From the NCBI RefSeq assembly GCF_013426895.1, contig NZ_AP023177.1:434001-498000 (forward strand): a DNA stretch of 64,000 nucleotides, given 5' to 3'. Origin of the DNA: Paraburkholderia largidicola. Its GTDB lineage: Bacteria; Pseudomonadota; Gammaproteobacteria; Burkholderiales; Burkholderiaceae. Below the pieces are notes generated by a model. That model saw only the letters and a list, made by a program, of their open reading frames with translations. It was not told the origin of the DNA and did not search any database. Numbering within the stretch: position 1 is the stretch's first letter; the number at the start of each line of letters is the position of its first letter. The position numbers and the translations under genes are program-made. Shown here piece by piece: positions 43,353 through 49,716 of the stretch.

Positions 43353-44182
43353 CAGACGCGATCAGCCATGAAATACCGGCGCACATGGTACAGCGCCCCT
43401 GGAGAGTCATCGTCGTTGGTGCGGGAGGGACGGGCAGTGCAGTTTTGCCCTCGCTCGCGCGCCTGCACCACGCCATGATCGAACTGGGACACCCCGGGGG
43501 GATCGAGTGCACGGTGTACGACGACGATACTGTCAGTCCGACCAACGTCGGACGACAGGGGTTTTATCCGAATGACGTCGGCAGCTACAAGGCGTCGCTG
43601 ATCGTCAACCGGCTGAATATGCTGATGGGCACCAACTGGCGGGCGGTCACGCAACGCCTGAGCGGTCGCACGGCGCTTTTCAATGTCGATCTCGTTATCG
43701 GGTGCGTCGATACGCGTGCAGCCCGAAAGGCAATCCTCGACTCAATCGGGGAGACGGCTGCGTATTACCTCGACTGCGGGAACGACACGGATCGGGGGCA
43801 GGTGGTGCTCGGACAGACCATGCCCCGGGCGAAAAGGAAGACCAGTCCGGCGCGGTTGCCACACGTAGGTGAGCTGTTTCCGGACCTGGTTGACCCGTCG
43901 AAAGACGCTGACGACGATACGCCGTCGTGCTCGATGGCCGACGCGCTGCGCAAGCAGTCGCTGGTCATCAACTCTGCGATCGCGGTTCAGGCGTTCAATC
44001 TTCTGTGGACGCTGTTCCGCACCAGGTCGTTGAAGTATTCCGGCGTCTTTGTGAATCTGGCGACGGGTCGTACCAATCCGATTCCGATTGACCCTGCTGC
44101 GTGGGCGCGCTTCGGATACGAGGCACCCAAACCCAAGGAAAAGAAGGCTCGAAAGAGCCGGAAATCTACCGTAGCTGATTGA
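43349..44182 (+). CDS. PRTRC system ThiF-family (E1-like) protein
   Basis: A 277-residue E1/ThiF-type adenylating enzyme. The Rossmann motif is VIVVGAGGTGSAVLPSLARL (residues 20-39), the acidic strand YDDDTVSPTNVGRQGF (57-72) is next, then VDLVIGCVDTRAARKAI. The later DDDTPSCSMADALRKQSLVI contains Cys194, a candidate E1-type cysteine. ThiF/MoeB/E1 proteins adenylate the C-terminal Gly of ubiquitin-like proteins; here the likely substrate is PRTRC C. A basic C-terminus (KEKKARKSRKS) follows. Confidence 0.86.
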   Translation: MTDAISHEIPAHMVQRPWRVIVVGAGGTGSAVLPSLARLHHAMIELGHPGGIECTVYDDDTVSPTNVGRQGFYPNDVGSYKASLIVNRLNMLMGTNWRAVTQRLSGRTALFNVDLVIGCVDTRAARKAILDSIGETAAYYLDCGNDTDRGQVVLGQTMPRAKRKTSPARLPHVGELFPDLVDPSKDADDDTPSCSMADALRKQSLVINSAIAVQAFNLLWTLFRTRSLKYSGVFVNLATGRTNPIPIDPAAWARFGYEAPKPKEKKARKSRKSTVAD

Positions 44183-44187
44183 CATGC

Positions 44188-44214
44188 CGCTTCCTTCGGG
44201 AAGCGGTTTTTTTG
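44188..44214 (+). terminator. intrinsic terminator after ThiF
   Basis: CCGCTTCC-TTCG-GGAAGCGG followed by seven T residues. Confidence 0.85.
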
Positions 44215-44290
44215 GTTCTGGAAATACTGCTGACAGGACCACTCTGTCACGGCTTCTCCGACACCATCTCATCGTTTCGTGGAGGGAATT

Positions 44291-44653
44291 ATGAAAGATG
44301 CGATTGTCGCCGGCTTCGCACTGCACGGCTGGCGCAAGGATCGATTGGTCGATGCTTTCAGCAAGATATTTGAGACCGCTGTTGCGCCGAAACAGGCCAG
44401 TATCTGGCTCAGTTTCGATAAAGAATGCGACCGGTGGTGGCTCGCCAATGGGGACTTCACCAGCGCTGGCGAGAACGTACTTGCGGGAACCTATGCGATT
44501 TTCCCGGTCGGGATGTCTCAAGCCTCGATCGAGCAAACCGTTGCAGCCCTTGTAGGCGAGATGGAGCGGAAGATCGCCAAAGCCTATTCGGTTCGATTGC
44601 TTGGTTATTCGGCTGAGAATGTATCGAAGACTTCCGAGTTGGGCGACCTGTAA
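44291..44653 (+). CDS. hypothetical backbone protein
   Basis: A 120-residue protein, MKDAIVAGFALHGWRKDRLV, with an alternation of short helices and strands (ASIWLSFDKECDRWWLANGD). A GGAGGGAATT site precedes the start; an ATG four codons earlier is unlikely. It lies after the PRTRC cassette and terminator, before a membrane protein. Function unknown. Confidence 0.6.
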   Translation: MKDAIVAGFALHGWRKDRLVDAFSKIFETAVAPKQASIWLSFDKECDRWWLANGDFTSAGENVLAGTYAIFPVGMSQASIEQTVAALVGEMERKIAKAYSVRLLGYSAENVSKTSELGDL

Positions 44654-44657
44654 CCAA

Positions 44658-44689
44658 CGCCGTTTCCTTCGAGGACCGGCGCTTTTTTT
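44658..44689 (+). terminator. intrinsic terminator
   Basis: Imperfect stem CGCCG...CGGCG with a TTCG loop, followed by seven T residues. Confidence 0.65.
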
Positions 44690-44842
44690 CCGTGAAAGCG
44701 CTAGGGATTTCGAAAGGTTTTGGGCCAGATCTGCCCGACGGCAACCGTAGACTGAAAGTTCTTCAGCGCTTTCGCGCATCGACATTGCGTTCAGGTTGGC
44801 AAGTCTATCTGACGCTCTGGACGGCTCGTTCCGTCCCATCTA

Positions 44843-44872
44843 AAGCCGCTTCCCTACAGGAAGTGGCTTTTT
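44843..44872 (+). terminator. intrinsic terminator
   Basis: AAGCCGCTTCC-CTACA-GGAAGTGGCTT with following T residues. It lies about 90 bases before a membrane protein gene. Confidence 0.7.
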
Positions 44873-44944
44873 CTCTTTTTGGAGGCTTCATTTCGCTATA
44901 CCGATGAGCAGCGCAGGTCGCTGCGAACCATGCAACATCCTTTC

Positions 44945-44959
44945 TAACCTCGGAGGTTA
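44945..44959 (+). promoter_or_regulatory. short hairpin over the ribosome-binding site
   Basis: TAACC-TCGGA-GGTTA, with GGAGG inside. The ATG follows after five bases. This is a minimal form of the SD-sequestering element seen elsewhere on the strand. Confidence 0.45.
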
Positions 44960-44964
44960 CTCTC

Positions 44965-45441
44965 ATGCTGAAAAAACTGTTCAGCCCTTTTCTGCTTGCA
45001 CGTACCGCAAGCAATCCGCACACGCACGCCGGTGCGTTCGTTATCACTCTGCTGGCGCTCTTCGTAGCGGCGTTTCATCGCTTCGAAGGCTTCGCGGAGC
45101 CGTATCAGGTGTGGTTCCGCTACGACGAGGTCCACTACCTCGGCTCGTGGGCGCCGTCGTTTGCTGAACATCTGGCCGGAGCATTCGCGCTCTGCTCGTT
45201 GTTCACGCTGTTCTGGGGCGTATTCGTGAAGCCGACAGCTCGCAACCGCACGTTGCTCGCCGGGCTGTTTGCCGTTGTGTACTTCGTTTTCTCGACGGTA
45301 ATGCACGACGGTGCGCAGCTTCTGGCCACTCGCGACATTGACCAGCTGCTGCAAATGGTGGCGGACGTTGTCGGGCTTGGAACATCGCTGCTGTGGCTGG
45401 CGTGGCCAGCTGCGCCCGACAACGAGCCTGCTTTCGCGTAG
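44965..45441 (+). CDS. four-helix inner-membrane protein
   Basis: A 158-residue protein with four probable transmembrane helices (GAFVITLLALFVAAFHRF; LAGAFALCSLFTLFWGVFV; TLLAGLFAVVYFVFSTVM; VVGLGTSLLWLAWPA) and a basic cytosolic start. No family recognised. It could be a component of the conjugative membrane machinery or unrelated. Confidence 0.6.
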   Translation: MLKKLFSPFLLARTASNPHTHAGAFVITLLALFVAAFHRFEGFAEPYQVWFRYDEVHYLGSWAPSFAEHLAGAFALCSLFTLFWGVFVKPTARNRTLLAGLFAVVYFVFSTVMHDGAQLLATRDIDQLLQMVADVVGLGTSLLWLAWPAAPDNEPAFA

Positions 45442-45487
45442 GCCTTCACTGACGCCGCGTCTTTGGCGTGGCGTCCTCATGCAACCT

Positions 45488-45545
45488 CCCGCGCGGGCAA
45501 GTGACCCGTGCGGGTTGCTCCGTGCGGCATCTCAATGGAGCAACC
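45488..45545 (+). promoter_or_regulatory. structured leader (hairpins A and B)
   Basis: Hairpin A is CCCGCGCGGG...CCCGTGCGGG (45488-45514). Hairpin B is GGTTGCTCC...GGAGCAACC (45513-45545), a perfect 9-bp stem containing the whole SD. The two stems share bases, so they exclude each other in part. The ATG follows after two bases. Confidence 0.65.
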
Positions 45546-45547
45546 AG

Positions 45548-45646
45548 ATGGCGGACAATCAACAACCGATGTGTGACGCAGATCTTCCACACGCAGTTAT
45601 CCGGTTCACACGCGCTGTGACCACGCTTCAGCATGGAAAAAGGTGA
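45548..45646 (+). CDS. 32-residue small protein
   Basis: A short frame starting MADNQQPMCDADLPHAVIRF and ending LQHGKR. It is supported mainly by the SD hairpin before it. Its end overlaps the start of the next gene by 14 bases. It may serve as a translation-coupling leader peptide for the 66-residue gene. Confidence 0.42.
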   Translation: MADNQQPMCDADLPHAVIRFTRAVTTLQHGKR

Positions 45647-45833
45647 GCGCTGGGGCTTTGTGGTCTACGGGAAAAACGCAGATCGCGTGGCCGCGATAAA
45701 GGCCGGAGAGCGCTTCGATTTCGCCGGCGGGCAATGCCTCGCGCAGGACGTCGAGTTGATCTACGAAGGCCCGGGTGACCTTGAATGGAGTCGTGCCGCC
45801 GGTTATCTGAAAGAGCCGGTCGTGAGCACTTAG
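45633..45833 (+). CDS. 66-residue hypothetical protein
   Basis: The product starts MEKGERWGFVVYGKNADRVA and is a compact alpha/beta domain (AAIKAGERFDFAGGQCLAQD). It overlaps the preceding 32-residue frame. The GGA of the preceding frame may be the SD. No family recognised. Confidence 0.5.
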   Translation: MEKGERWGFVVYGKNADRVAAIKAGERFDFAGGQCLAQDVELIYEGPGDLEWSRAAGYLKEPVVST

Positions 45834-45857
45834 CTGAACCATCTGATATCGAAGCCA

Positions 45858-45888
45858 GCGCCGTTCCCGAAGGGAGCGGCGCTTTTTT
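45858..45888. terminator. bidirectional intrinsic terminator
   Basis: GCGCCG-TTCCC-GAA-GGGAG-CGGCGC followed by T residues. It separates the convergent 45633 (+) and 45902 (-) genes. Confidence 0.75.
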
Positions 45889-45901
45889 ATTTGCAGTTCG
45901 G

Positions 45902-46309
45902 TTACCAGTAGCGACGGCGACGATATTCATGGAACACGGCGAGGCAGAGCAAAGCGACGAAGATCACTTCAAGGCCCCAGGTCATCCACGCGCTGTCAAT
46001 GAAAGACTGCTCATGCCACGGCCGGAACGAGGATTCTGATTCGTTGCCGCCGTTCGCAATGCTGGTCAGGACCGGCCAGATAGTCGGCCAGCCAAGCGCG
46101 GGGAAGGCGGCAAGAATTTGCAACCCGAAGTCGTCCAGAAATCGCCAAATGATGGCGAGCGCCACAATAACAACGACAAGTGACGCCGCCGTCGAACAGA
46201 CGGATGCGAAGCTGGCCCCAATCGCATGGGAGATCCACAGGATCACCGCAACAACAAGAATGCATGGAATCAGAATGGCCATCATCAGGCCGTCGTTTCG
46301 GTTTTGCAT
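45902..46309 (-). CDS. three-helix membrane protein
   Basis: A 135-residue protein, the only minus-strand gene within this long plus-strand run. Hydrophobic helices: MMAILIPCILVVAVILWI, ASLVVVIVALAIIWRFL and WGLEVIFVALLCLAVFHEY. A long frame upstream is ignored because the first helix begins near the ATG at 46309. Unknown function; being inverted it is probably controlled separately. Confidence 0.6.
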   Translation of the reverse strand: MQNRNDGLMMAILIPCILVVAVILWISHAIGASFASVCSTAASLVVVIVALAIIWRFLDDFGLQILAAFPALGWPTIWPVLTSIANGGNESESSFRPWHEQSFIDSAWMTWGLEVIFVALLCLAVFHEYRRRRYW

Positions 46310-46556
46310 CTTTAAAGACCTCAAAGGTTTAGGGGGCCGATAGCCGGTGTAACGGCACGAGACGGCAGCGTCTGTAGGGACTGTGACTGGCGCCGCCATT
46401 CGTCGGGCAGGCAAACACCTGCGCGGGACCGGTGATTCATGTTCGCAGCTATATAGGGAAGTCAAGCGCGTGCGACCAGCACTACGCGGCGAAAGAGGGG
46501 CGGTTTTCTCGATGTTTCCGACCAACCGCGAGTGGTCGCGGTCCTAAAATCAACGT

Positions 46557-46716
46557 ATCACCCGCGCTCTTGCGCATCGAAAGAACACTCCGGCTTGCTG
46601 GAGTGCCTTACCTTTGACCGGCAACTGCCGGTCGTCCACGACGGGCACCCCCGTCTGTCAACCCTGTTGGGAGCCATCCCAACGGGACCGGCTCCCGTTT
46701 TTTTAGGAGCCGCACC
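46557..46716 (+). promoter_or_regulatory. long structured leader with competing terminator
   Basis: Five hairpins in 160 bases: a divergent hairpin 0 (GCGC-TCTT-GCGC then ATCGAA); CACTCC...GGAGTG; ACCGGC-AACT-GCCGGT; GACGGG-CAC-CCCGTC; and hairpin A, CCC-T-GTTGGG-AGCCAT-CCCAAC-GGG (46662-46686). Hairpin B CGGCTCC...GGAGCCG (46689-46712) covers the SD. A third structure, ACGGGA-CCGGC-TCCCGT followed by a T-run (about 46682-46704), is a terminator sharing bases with both A and B. Confidence 0.68.
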
Positions 46717-47001
46717 ATGCTGCAGCAAGTCACTCAGTCCGCAGAGCTCGTCAAGTTCCTGGCAATCGCCAACGACCCTGAACGTATCTCGGAAAAGTGG
46801 GGCTTTCGTGAGAACCAACGCGTTTTCGCGCAAGCTGTTGCAACCTTGCCCATCCGGCAGTTCCAAGGCTCCATTCTGTATCTGTGGAGCGACGGAACGG
46901 CCACTGTAAAGTTTGATTTTCAAATCCCCTTTGATGCCGAGCGCGAGCTCGTCAAAAGCGGTCGCGTCGATTTGCATTACCTCACTCGCATTTCGTCGTA
47001 A
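46717..47001 (+). CDS. hypothetical backbone protein
   Basis: A 94-residue soluble protein, MLQQVTQSAELVKFLAIAND, with a helix at the start and a later beta-sheet section (GSILYLWSDGTATVKFDFQI). Length and start are fixed by the leader. No family recognised. Confidence 0.58.
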   Translation: MLQQVTQSAELVKFLAIANDPERISEKWGFRENQRVFAQAVATLPIRQFQGSILYLWSDGTATVKFDFQIPFDAERELVKSGRVDLHYLTRISS

Positions 47002-47017
47002 CCAGCAATTGTTCAAT

Positions 47018-47110
47018 GCGTCAGGCACCTCCGCCTGACGCAACAATCTTTCTCTCGTTGGGAGCCAATCCCACCGGGAACCGGCTCCCGCATTTTCAAG
47101 GAGCTGTTCC
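47018..47110 (+). promoter_or_regulatory. structured leader (hairpins A and B)
   Basis: A 9-bp perfect hairpin, GCGTCAGGC-ACCTCC-GCCTGACGC (47018-47041), is first. Hairpin A is GTTGGGA...TCCCAcC (47057-47074) and B is CGGCTCC...GGAGCTG (about 47082-47106), holding the SD. The A loop GGGAGCC is complementary to the anti-SD GGCTCCC. Confidence 0.62.
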
Positions 47111-47500
47111 ATGTCGAATCGCAATCGCACGGCCATGGCCGTTTCGTTCAAGTTCGTCCTGATCGTTGCCGCTGTTCTCGCCGCGATCGGCTGCATATTG
47201 GTCTTTTCAGGTTGCGCTTTCGAAGCGCAGAGCCAACTCAATCTGCTTCGTGCGTCCGGTCCGGCGGCTCTCGATGCCTATCTGGCGCACGTCGATTCAC
47301 ATCAACTGTCGTTCGCCGCGTACATGTTCGAGTCCGTATCGGGACACGGATACGCATATGGCTCTTTCCTGCAGGGCGTCGGTTTCTGGTTCGTCTTCGT
47401 TCTCGCACCGCTGTCGGCTGCACTGCTTGTCGCAGTGCGCTGGTTGGCCTCGCGTGATCGAAGCGTGAGCCTGCGTCATCGCCTGGCTGCTGCTCACTGA
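47111..47500 (+). CDS. two-helix membrane protein
   Basis: A 129-residue protein with helices FKFVLIVAAVLAAIGCILVF and GVGFWFVFVLAPLSAALLVA; the loop between them has LNLLRASGPAALDAYLAHVD. A Cys near residue 36 (VFSGCAFEAQ) resembles a lipobox, but the first helix is preceded by 16 residues, so this could be a lipoprotein signal or a membrane helix. Unknown function. Confidence 0.58.
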   Translation: MSNRNRTAMAVSFKFVLIVAAVLAAIGCILVFSGCAFEAQSQLNLLRASGPAALDAYLAHVDSHQLSFAAYMFESVSGHGYAYGSFLQGVGFWFVFVLAPLSAALLVAVRWLASRDRSVSLRHRLAAAH

Positions 47501-47515
47501 TTCAAAAATCTCTTT

Positions 47516-47573
47516 CCCGTCAGGGCAACCACCCTGACGGGATGGTTGCCCCTCATCTCGTTGAGGCAATCAA
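47516..47573 (+). promoter_or_regulatory. structured leader (hairpins A and B)
   Basis: Hairpin A is CCCGTCAGGG-CAACCA-CCCTGACGGG (47516-47541), a 10-bp perfect stem. Hairpin B is GGTTGCC-CCTC...GAGG-CAATC (47544-47571), with the SD GAGG paired. GGCAACCA of A is perfectly complementary to TGGTTGCC, the anti-SD side of B, so opening one frees the other. Confidence 0.7.
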
Positions 47574-48035
47574 ATGTTCAAGATCATCTTCAGTCTCGTT
47601 CTCGCGTCCATGCTGTCGGCTTGCGCCGGTGTCGACTTCGGTTCGCCGAATACATACCAACGTTATGACGTCCAGCGTTCGGGCACGCTCGAAGAAGGCA
47701 CGGTTCTCTGCACCCGCGCGATCACGATCGAAGCCAGCCAGGATAACTCCGGGCTGACGTCGCTCATCAGCGCAGGTGTCGGTGCTTTCCTCGGTTCACG
47801 CACGATCGGCAATGGCACAGGCCGCTACATCGCTGGTGCCTTGACGGGTGCTGCGTCGGGCTTTGTTACGCAGAAGGTTTCGCAGGTGCTGTCGCATCAC
47901 TCGGGCCTCGAAATCATCGTACGCACGAACACCGGTCGCAACGTCGTCGTCGCTCAACCGGACGATCAACAGTTCGCGCCGGGCGATCACGTGCTTCTCG
48001 TCACCACCAACTCAGGTCTGCGTGTCACGCACTGA
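47574..48035 (+). CDS. glycine-zipper (SlyB-like) lipoprotein
   Basis: A 153-residue lipoprotein: signal peptide MFKIIFSLVLASMLSACAGV (lipobox LSAC), then a Gly-rich zipper (SAGVGAFLGSRTIGNGTGRY, IAGALTGAASGFV) and C-terminal NVVVAQPDDQQFAPGDHVLL. It resembles the SlyB/PcP outer-membrane lipoprotein family, a component often seen with conjugation and envelope-stress loci. Its role here is unknown; it could be part of an entry-exclusion or envelope function. Confidence 0.75.
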   Translation: MFKIIFSLVLASMLSACAGVDFGSPNTYQRYDVQRSGTLEEGTVLCTRAITIEASQDNSGLTSLISAGVGAFLGSRTIGNGTGRYIAGALTGAASGFVTQKVSQVLSHHSGLEIIVRTNTGRNVVVAQPDDQQFAPGDHVLLVTTNSGLRVTH

Positions 48036-48077
48036 TCCGCTCTTCCAAAGCCGGCGTTGCCGGCCCATTCCTTCATC

Positions 48078-48109
48078 GCGAGGCGTCCCGAAAGGGACCC
48101 TCGCTTTTT
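48078..48109 (+). terminator. intrinsic terminator
   Basis: GCGAGG-CG-TCCC-GAAA-GGGA-CC-CTCGC followed by a T-rich run. Confidence 0.72.
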
Positions 48110-48125
48110 CTTTTCTGAGGCAGCA

Positions 48126-48518
48126 ATGTTGAAAGTTCCGAAGGTGTTCTATGCCGACCGCCGCAGTGCGGGTGCGGCTGCTGACGCCGCTATCACCCAC
48201 CATGCGACGCAGATGCTGCGTCGTGTCGCACGCGATCTTCGTCTTCGCTCCGGCGAGCACGAAATCGTCGCCGAACCGGCTCGCCGCAATCGCGGTTGCC
48301 GTGTCACCCTCCATACCCCCGCCGTCATGCTGGAAGTCGCTGACACACCGACCCGCCAGAAGGTCGCCGTGTCGTTCCGCACGCGTCGCGGCCGCTCCGA
48401 TCTGTCGGGCGGTGGCGACAATGCGGTCGCACTTGAGCAGCTGACGTCCCGCGATGGGTACGACGCGTTGCTTACGGGCTTGCGCCTTGCCGCAGGTCTG
48501 GACCGCGAACGCCGATAG
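48126..48518 (+). CDS. hypothetical backbone protein
   Basis: A 130-residue, strongly basic protein starting MLKVPKVFYADRRSAGAAAD, with an Arg-rich central part (RRVARDLRLRSGEHEIVAEP). It may bind nucleic acid. A CTGAGGCAGCA stretch supplies the SD. The next gene starts after 8 bases. No family recognised. Confidence 0.55.
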   Translation: MLKVPKVFYADRRSAGAAADAAITHHATQMLRRVARDLRLRSGEHEIVAEPARRNRGCRVTLHTPAVMLEVADTPTRQKVAVSFRTRRGRSDLSGGGDNAVALEQLTSRDGYDALLTGLRLAAGLDRERR

Positions 48519-48526
48519 GAGGCCGG

Positions 48527-49000
48527 ATGGAAATCGTCGAAATCTTCGTCGAGTACCCGTCCGGGATGACCATCACCGATCGCGCCAGCTATTCATGTGA
48601 GGCCGATCAGGTCTATCCGTCGGAACGTCTGCAGGCAGTGCTGCGGGAGTTCAGCATCACCGAAGCGCCGCCCGCCGTGTCGGCTGTTATAAATGGCGTG
48701 AACGTGCAACTGGATAGCAGGATCGACGGTAGTTTCTCGGTGGGTGAGACGATGCAGTCGCGCAGCCCGGAAAGTGCGCTCGCTCGTCTGTTGCGTCTCT
48801 TTACTGAACCCACAAAAGAGCAGCGGCAGCAGTTCGGCCGCTTCTGTCACACCATAGCAGCCGCTGCGTTTCTCGGGGCGGTCGGCGTGTGGCATTCAAC
48901 CGAGGCCTGGACGGCCGAAAGCGTCAAGCTGGAGGCGAGTCTGATACTGAGTTTTGTGATAACGTTTGTCCGAGGCATGCATTCTTTCAGAGGAGAGTAA
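48527..49000 (+). CDS. membrane-anchored hypothetical protein
   Basis: A 157-residue product: an N-terminal soluble domain (MEIVEIFVEYPSGMTITDRA) and two C-terminal helices (TIAAAAFLGAVGVWHSTEAW and LEASLILSFVITFVRGMHS). It sits 8 bases after the previous gene and 2 bases before the next, forming a small operon. An AGGAGGCCGG site precedes it. Confidence 0.6.
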   Translation: MEIVEIFVEYPSGMTITDRASYSCEADQVYPSERLQAVLREFSITEAPPAVSAVINGVNVQLDSRIDGSFSVGETMQSRSPESALARLLRLFTEPTKEQRQQFGRFCHTIAAAAFLGAVGVWHSTEAWTAESVKLEASLILSFVITFVRGMHSFRGE

Positions 49001-49002
49001 GC

Positions 49003-49122
49003 ATGGACGTCAGTTTTCTGATTGTTGGCGCCGCATTGGCGCTATACGGTCTGGGTGCGCTGATGGATCGCAATGCTGAAAAGGCACTGCGTGAACGCCG
49101 GTACCCGCGCATTCCCCGTTAG
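49003..49122 (+). CDS. 39-residue single-span membrane protein
   Basis: A very small protein, one hydrophobic helix (VSFLIVGAALALYGLGALM) and a basic tail (ERRYPRIPR). An AGAGGAGAG site precedes the ATG and it follows the previous stop after two bases, which supports translation. Confidence 0.52.
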   Translation: MDVSFLIVGAALALYGLGALMDRNAEKALRERRYPRIPR

Positions 49123-49166
49123 TCATTTATCTCAGATCGGCGCAGTCGCCGGTCCACCATTCATCA

Positions 49167-49198
49167 AAGGCTGCACCCATCCGGGTGTGGCCTTTTTT
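49167..49198 (+). terminator. intrinsic terminator
   Basis: AAGGC-TG-CACCC-ATCC-GGGTG-TG-GCCTT followed by T residues, 15 bases before the next ATG. Confidence 0.72.
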
Positions 49199-49212
49199 GC
49201 TTTCTGAATCCT

Positions 49213-49623
49213 ATGTCCGAATTACTTGAACGCCCGGCCTTGCAAGCCAGCACGCCGTTTCATCCTGCCGGCAAAACAATCCGGCAGGTTGTCGGCCACA
49301 TCGAATGTGCCCTTCGCCAGTCGGAAATCGAACCCGAATGGATTGATGCTGCCAATCTCGTCAACGATCCGAACGAAGACTACTTCGGGCTGGTCGATAC
49401 CCGCGACTGGCCAGATGACGGCGGACCGCGTCGGCGTCTGGTGCTGTCGGTCGCGCGCGGATACTCCGAAGGCTGGATGATCCAGATCGACTTCATGCAG
49501 TTCTTTGAGGTCGAGGAGGCTGGCCACTGGAAGAGCCAGCCCGTTCTGCGCATCAAGACTTTGTCGCGCACGCAAGCGTGGGCGGTAGCCGCTGTTGTAT
49601 CGCGGATGCTCGACATCGACTGA
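49213..49623 (+). CDS. hypothetical backbone protein
   Basis: A 136-residue soluble protein (MSELLERPALQASTPFHPAG), with a beta-rich middle (GLVDTRDWPDDGGPRRRLVL) and a helix at the end. No recognised domain. The start is followed directly by a terminator-like leader; the SD (TTCTGAATCC) is weak. Confidence 0.55.
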   Translation: MSELLERPALQASTPFHPAGKTIRQVVGHIECALRQSEIEPEWIDAANLVNDPNEDYFGLVDTRDWPDDGGPRRRLVLSVARGYSEGWMIQIDFMQFFEVEEAGHWKSQPVLRIKTLSRTQAWAVAAVVSRMLDID

Positions 49624-49650
49624 CCACACCCGCGTTTCATCAACATCAAA

Positions 49651-49711
49651 CCCATTCGGGGCCAACGTCCCCAGATGGGGTGTTGGTCCCGCTTCCTTTT
49701 ACGGAGCCAAC
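49651..49711 (+). promoter_or_regulatory. structured leader (hairpins A and B)
   Basis: Hairpin A is CCCAT...ATGGG with inner GGGG/CCCC (49651-49679). Hairpin B is GTTGG...CCAAC (49682-49711) with the SD CGGAG paired to CCG. A-loop GGGGCCAAC matches anti-SD GTTGGTCCC with one G-U pair. Confidence 0.62.
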
Positions 49712-49716
49712 TCCCT

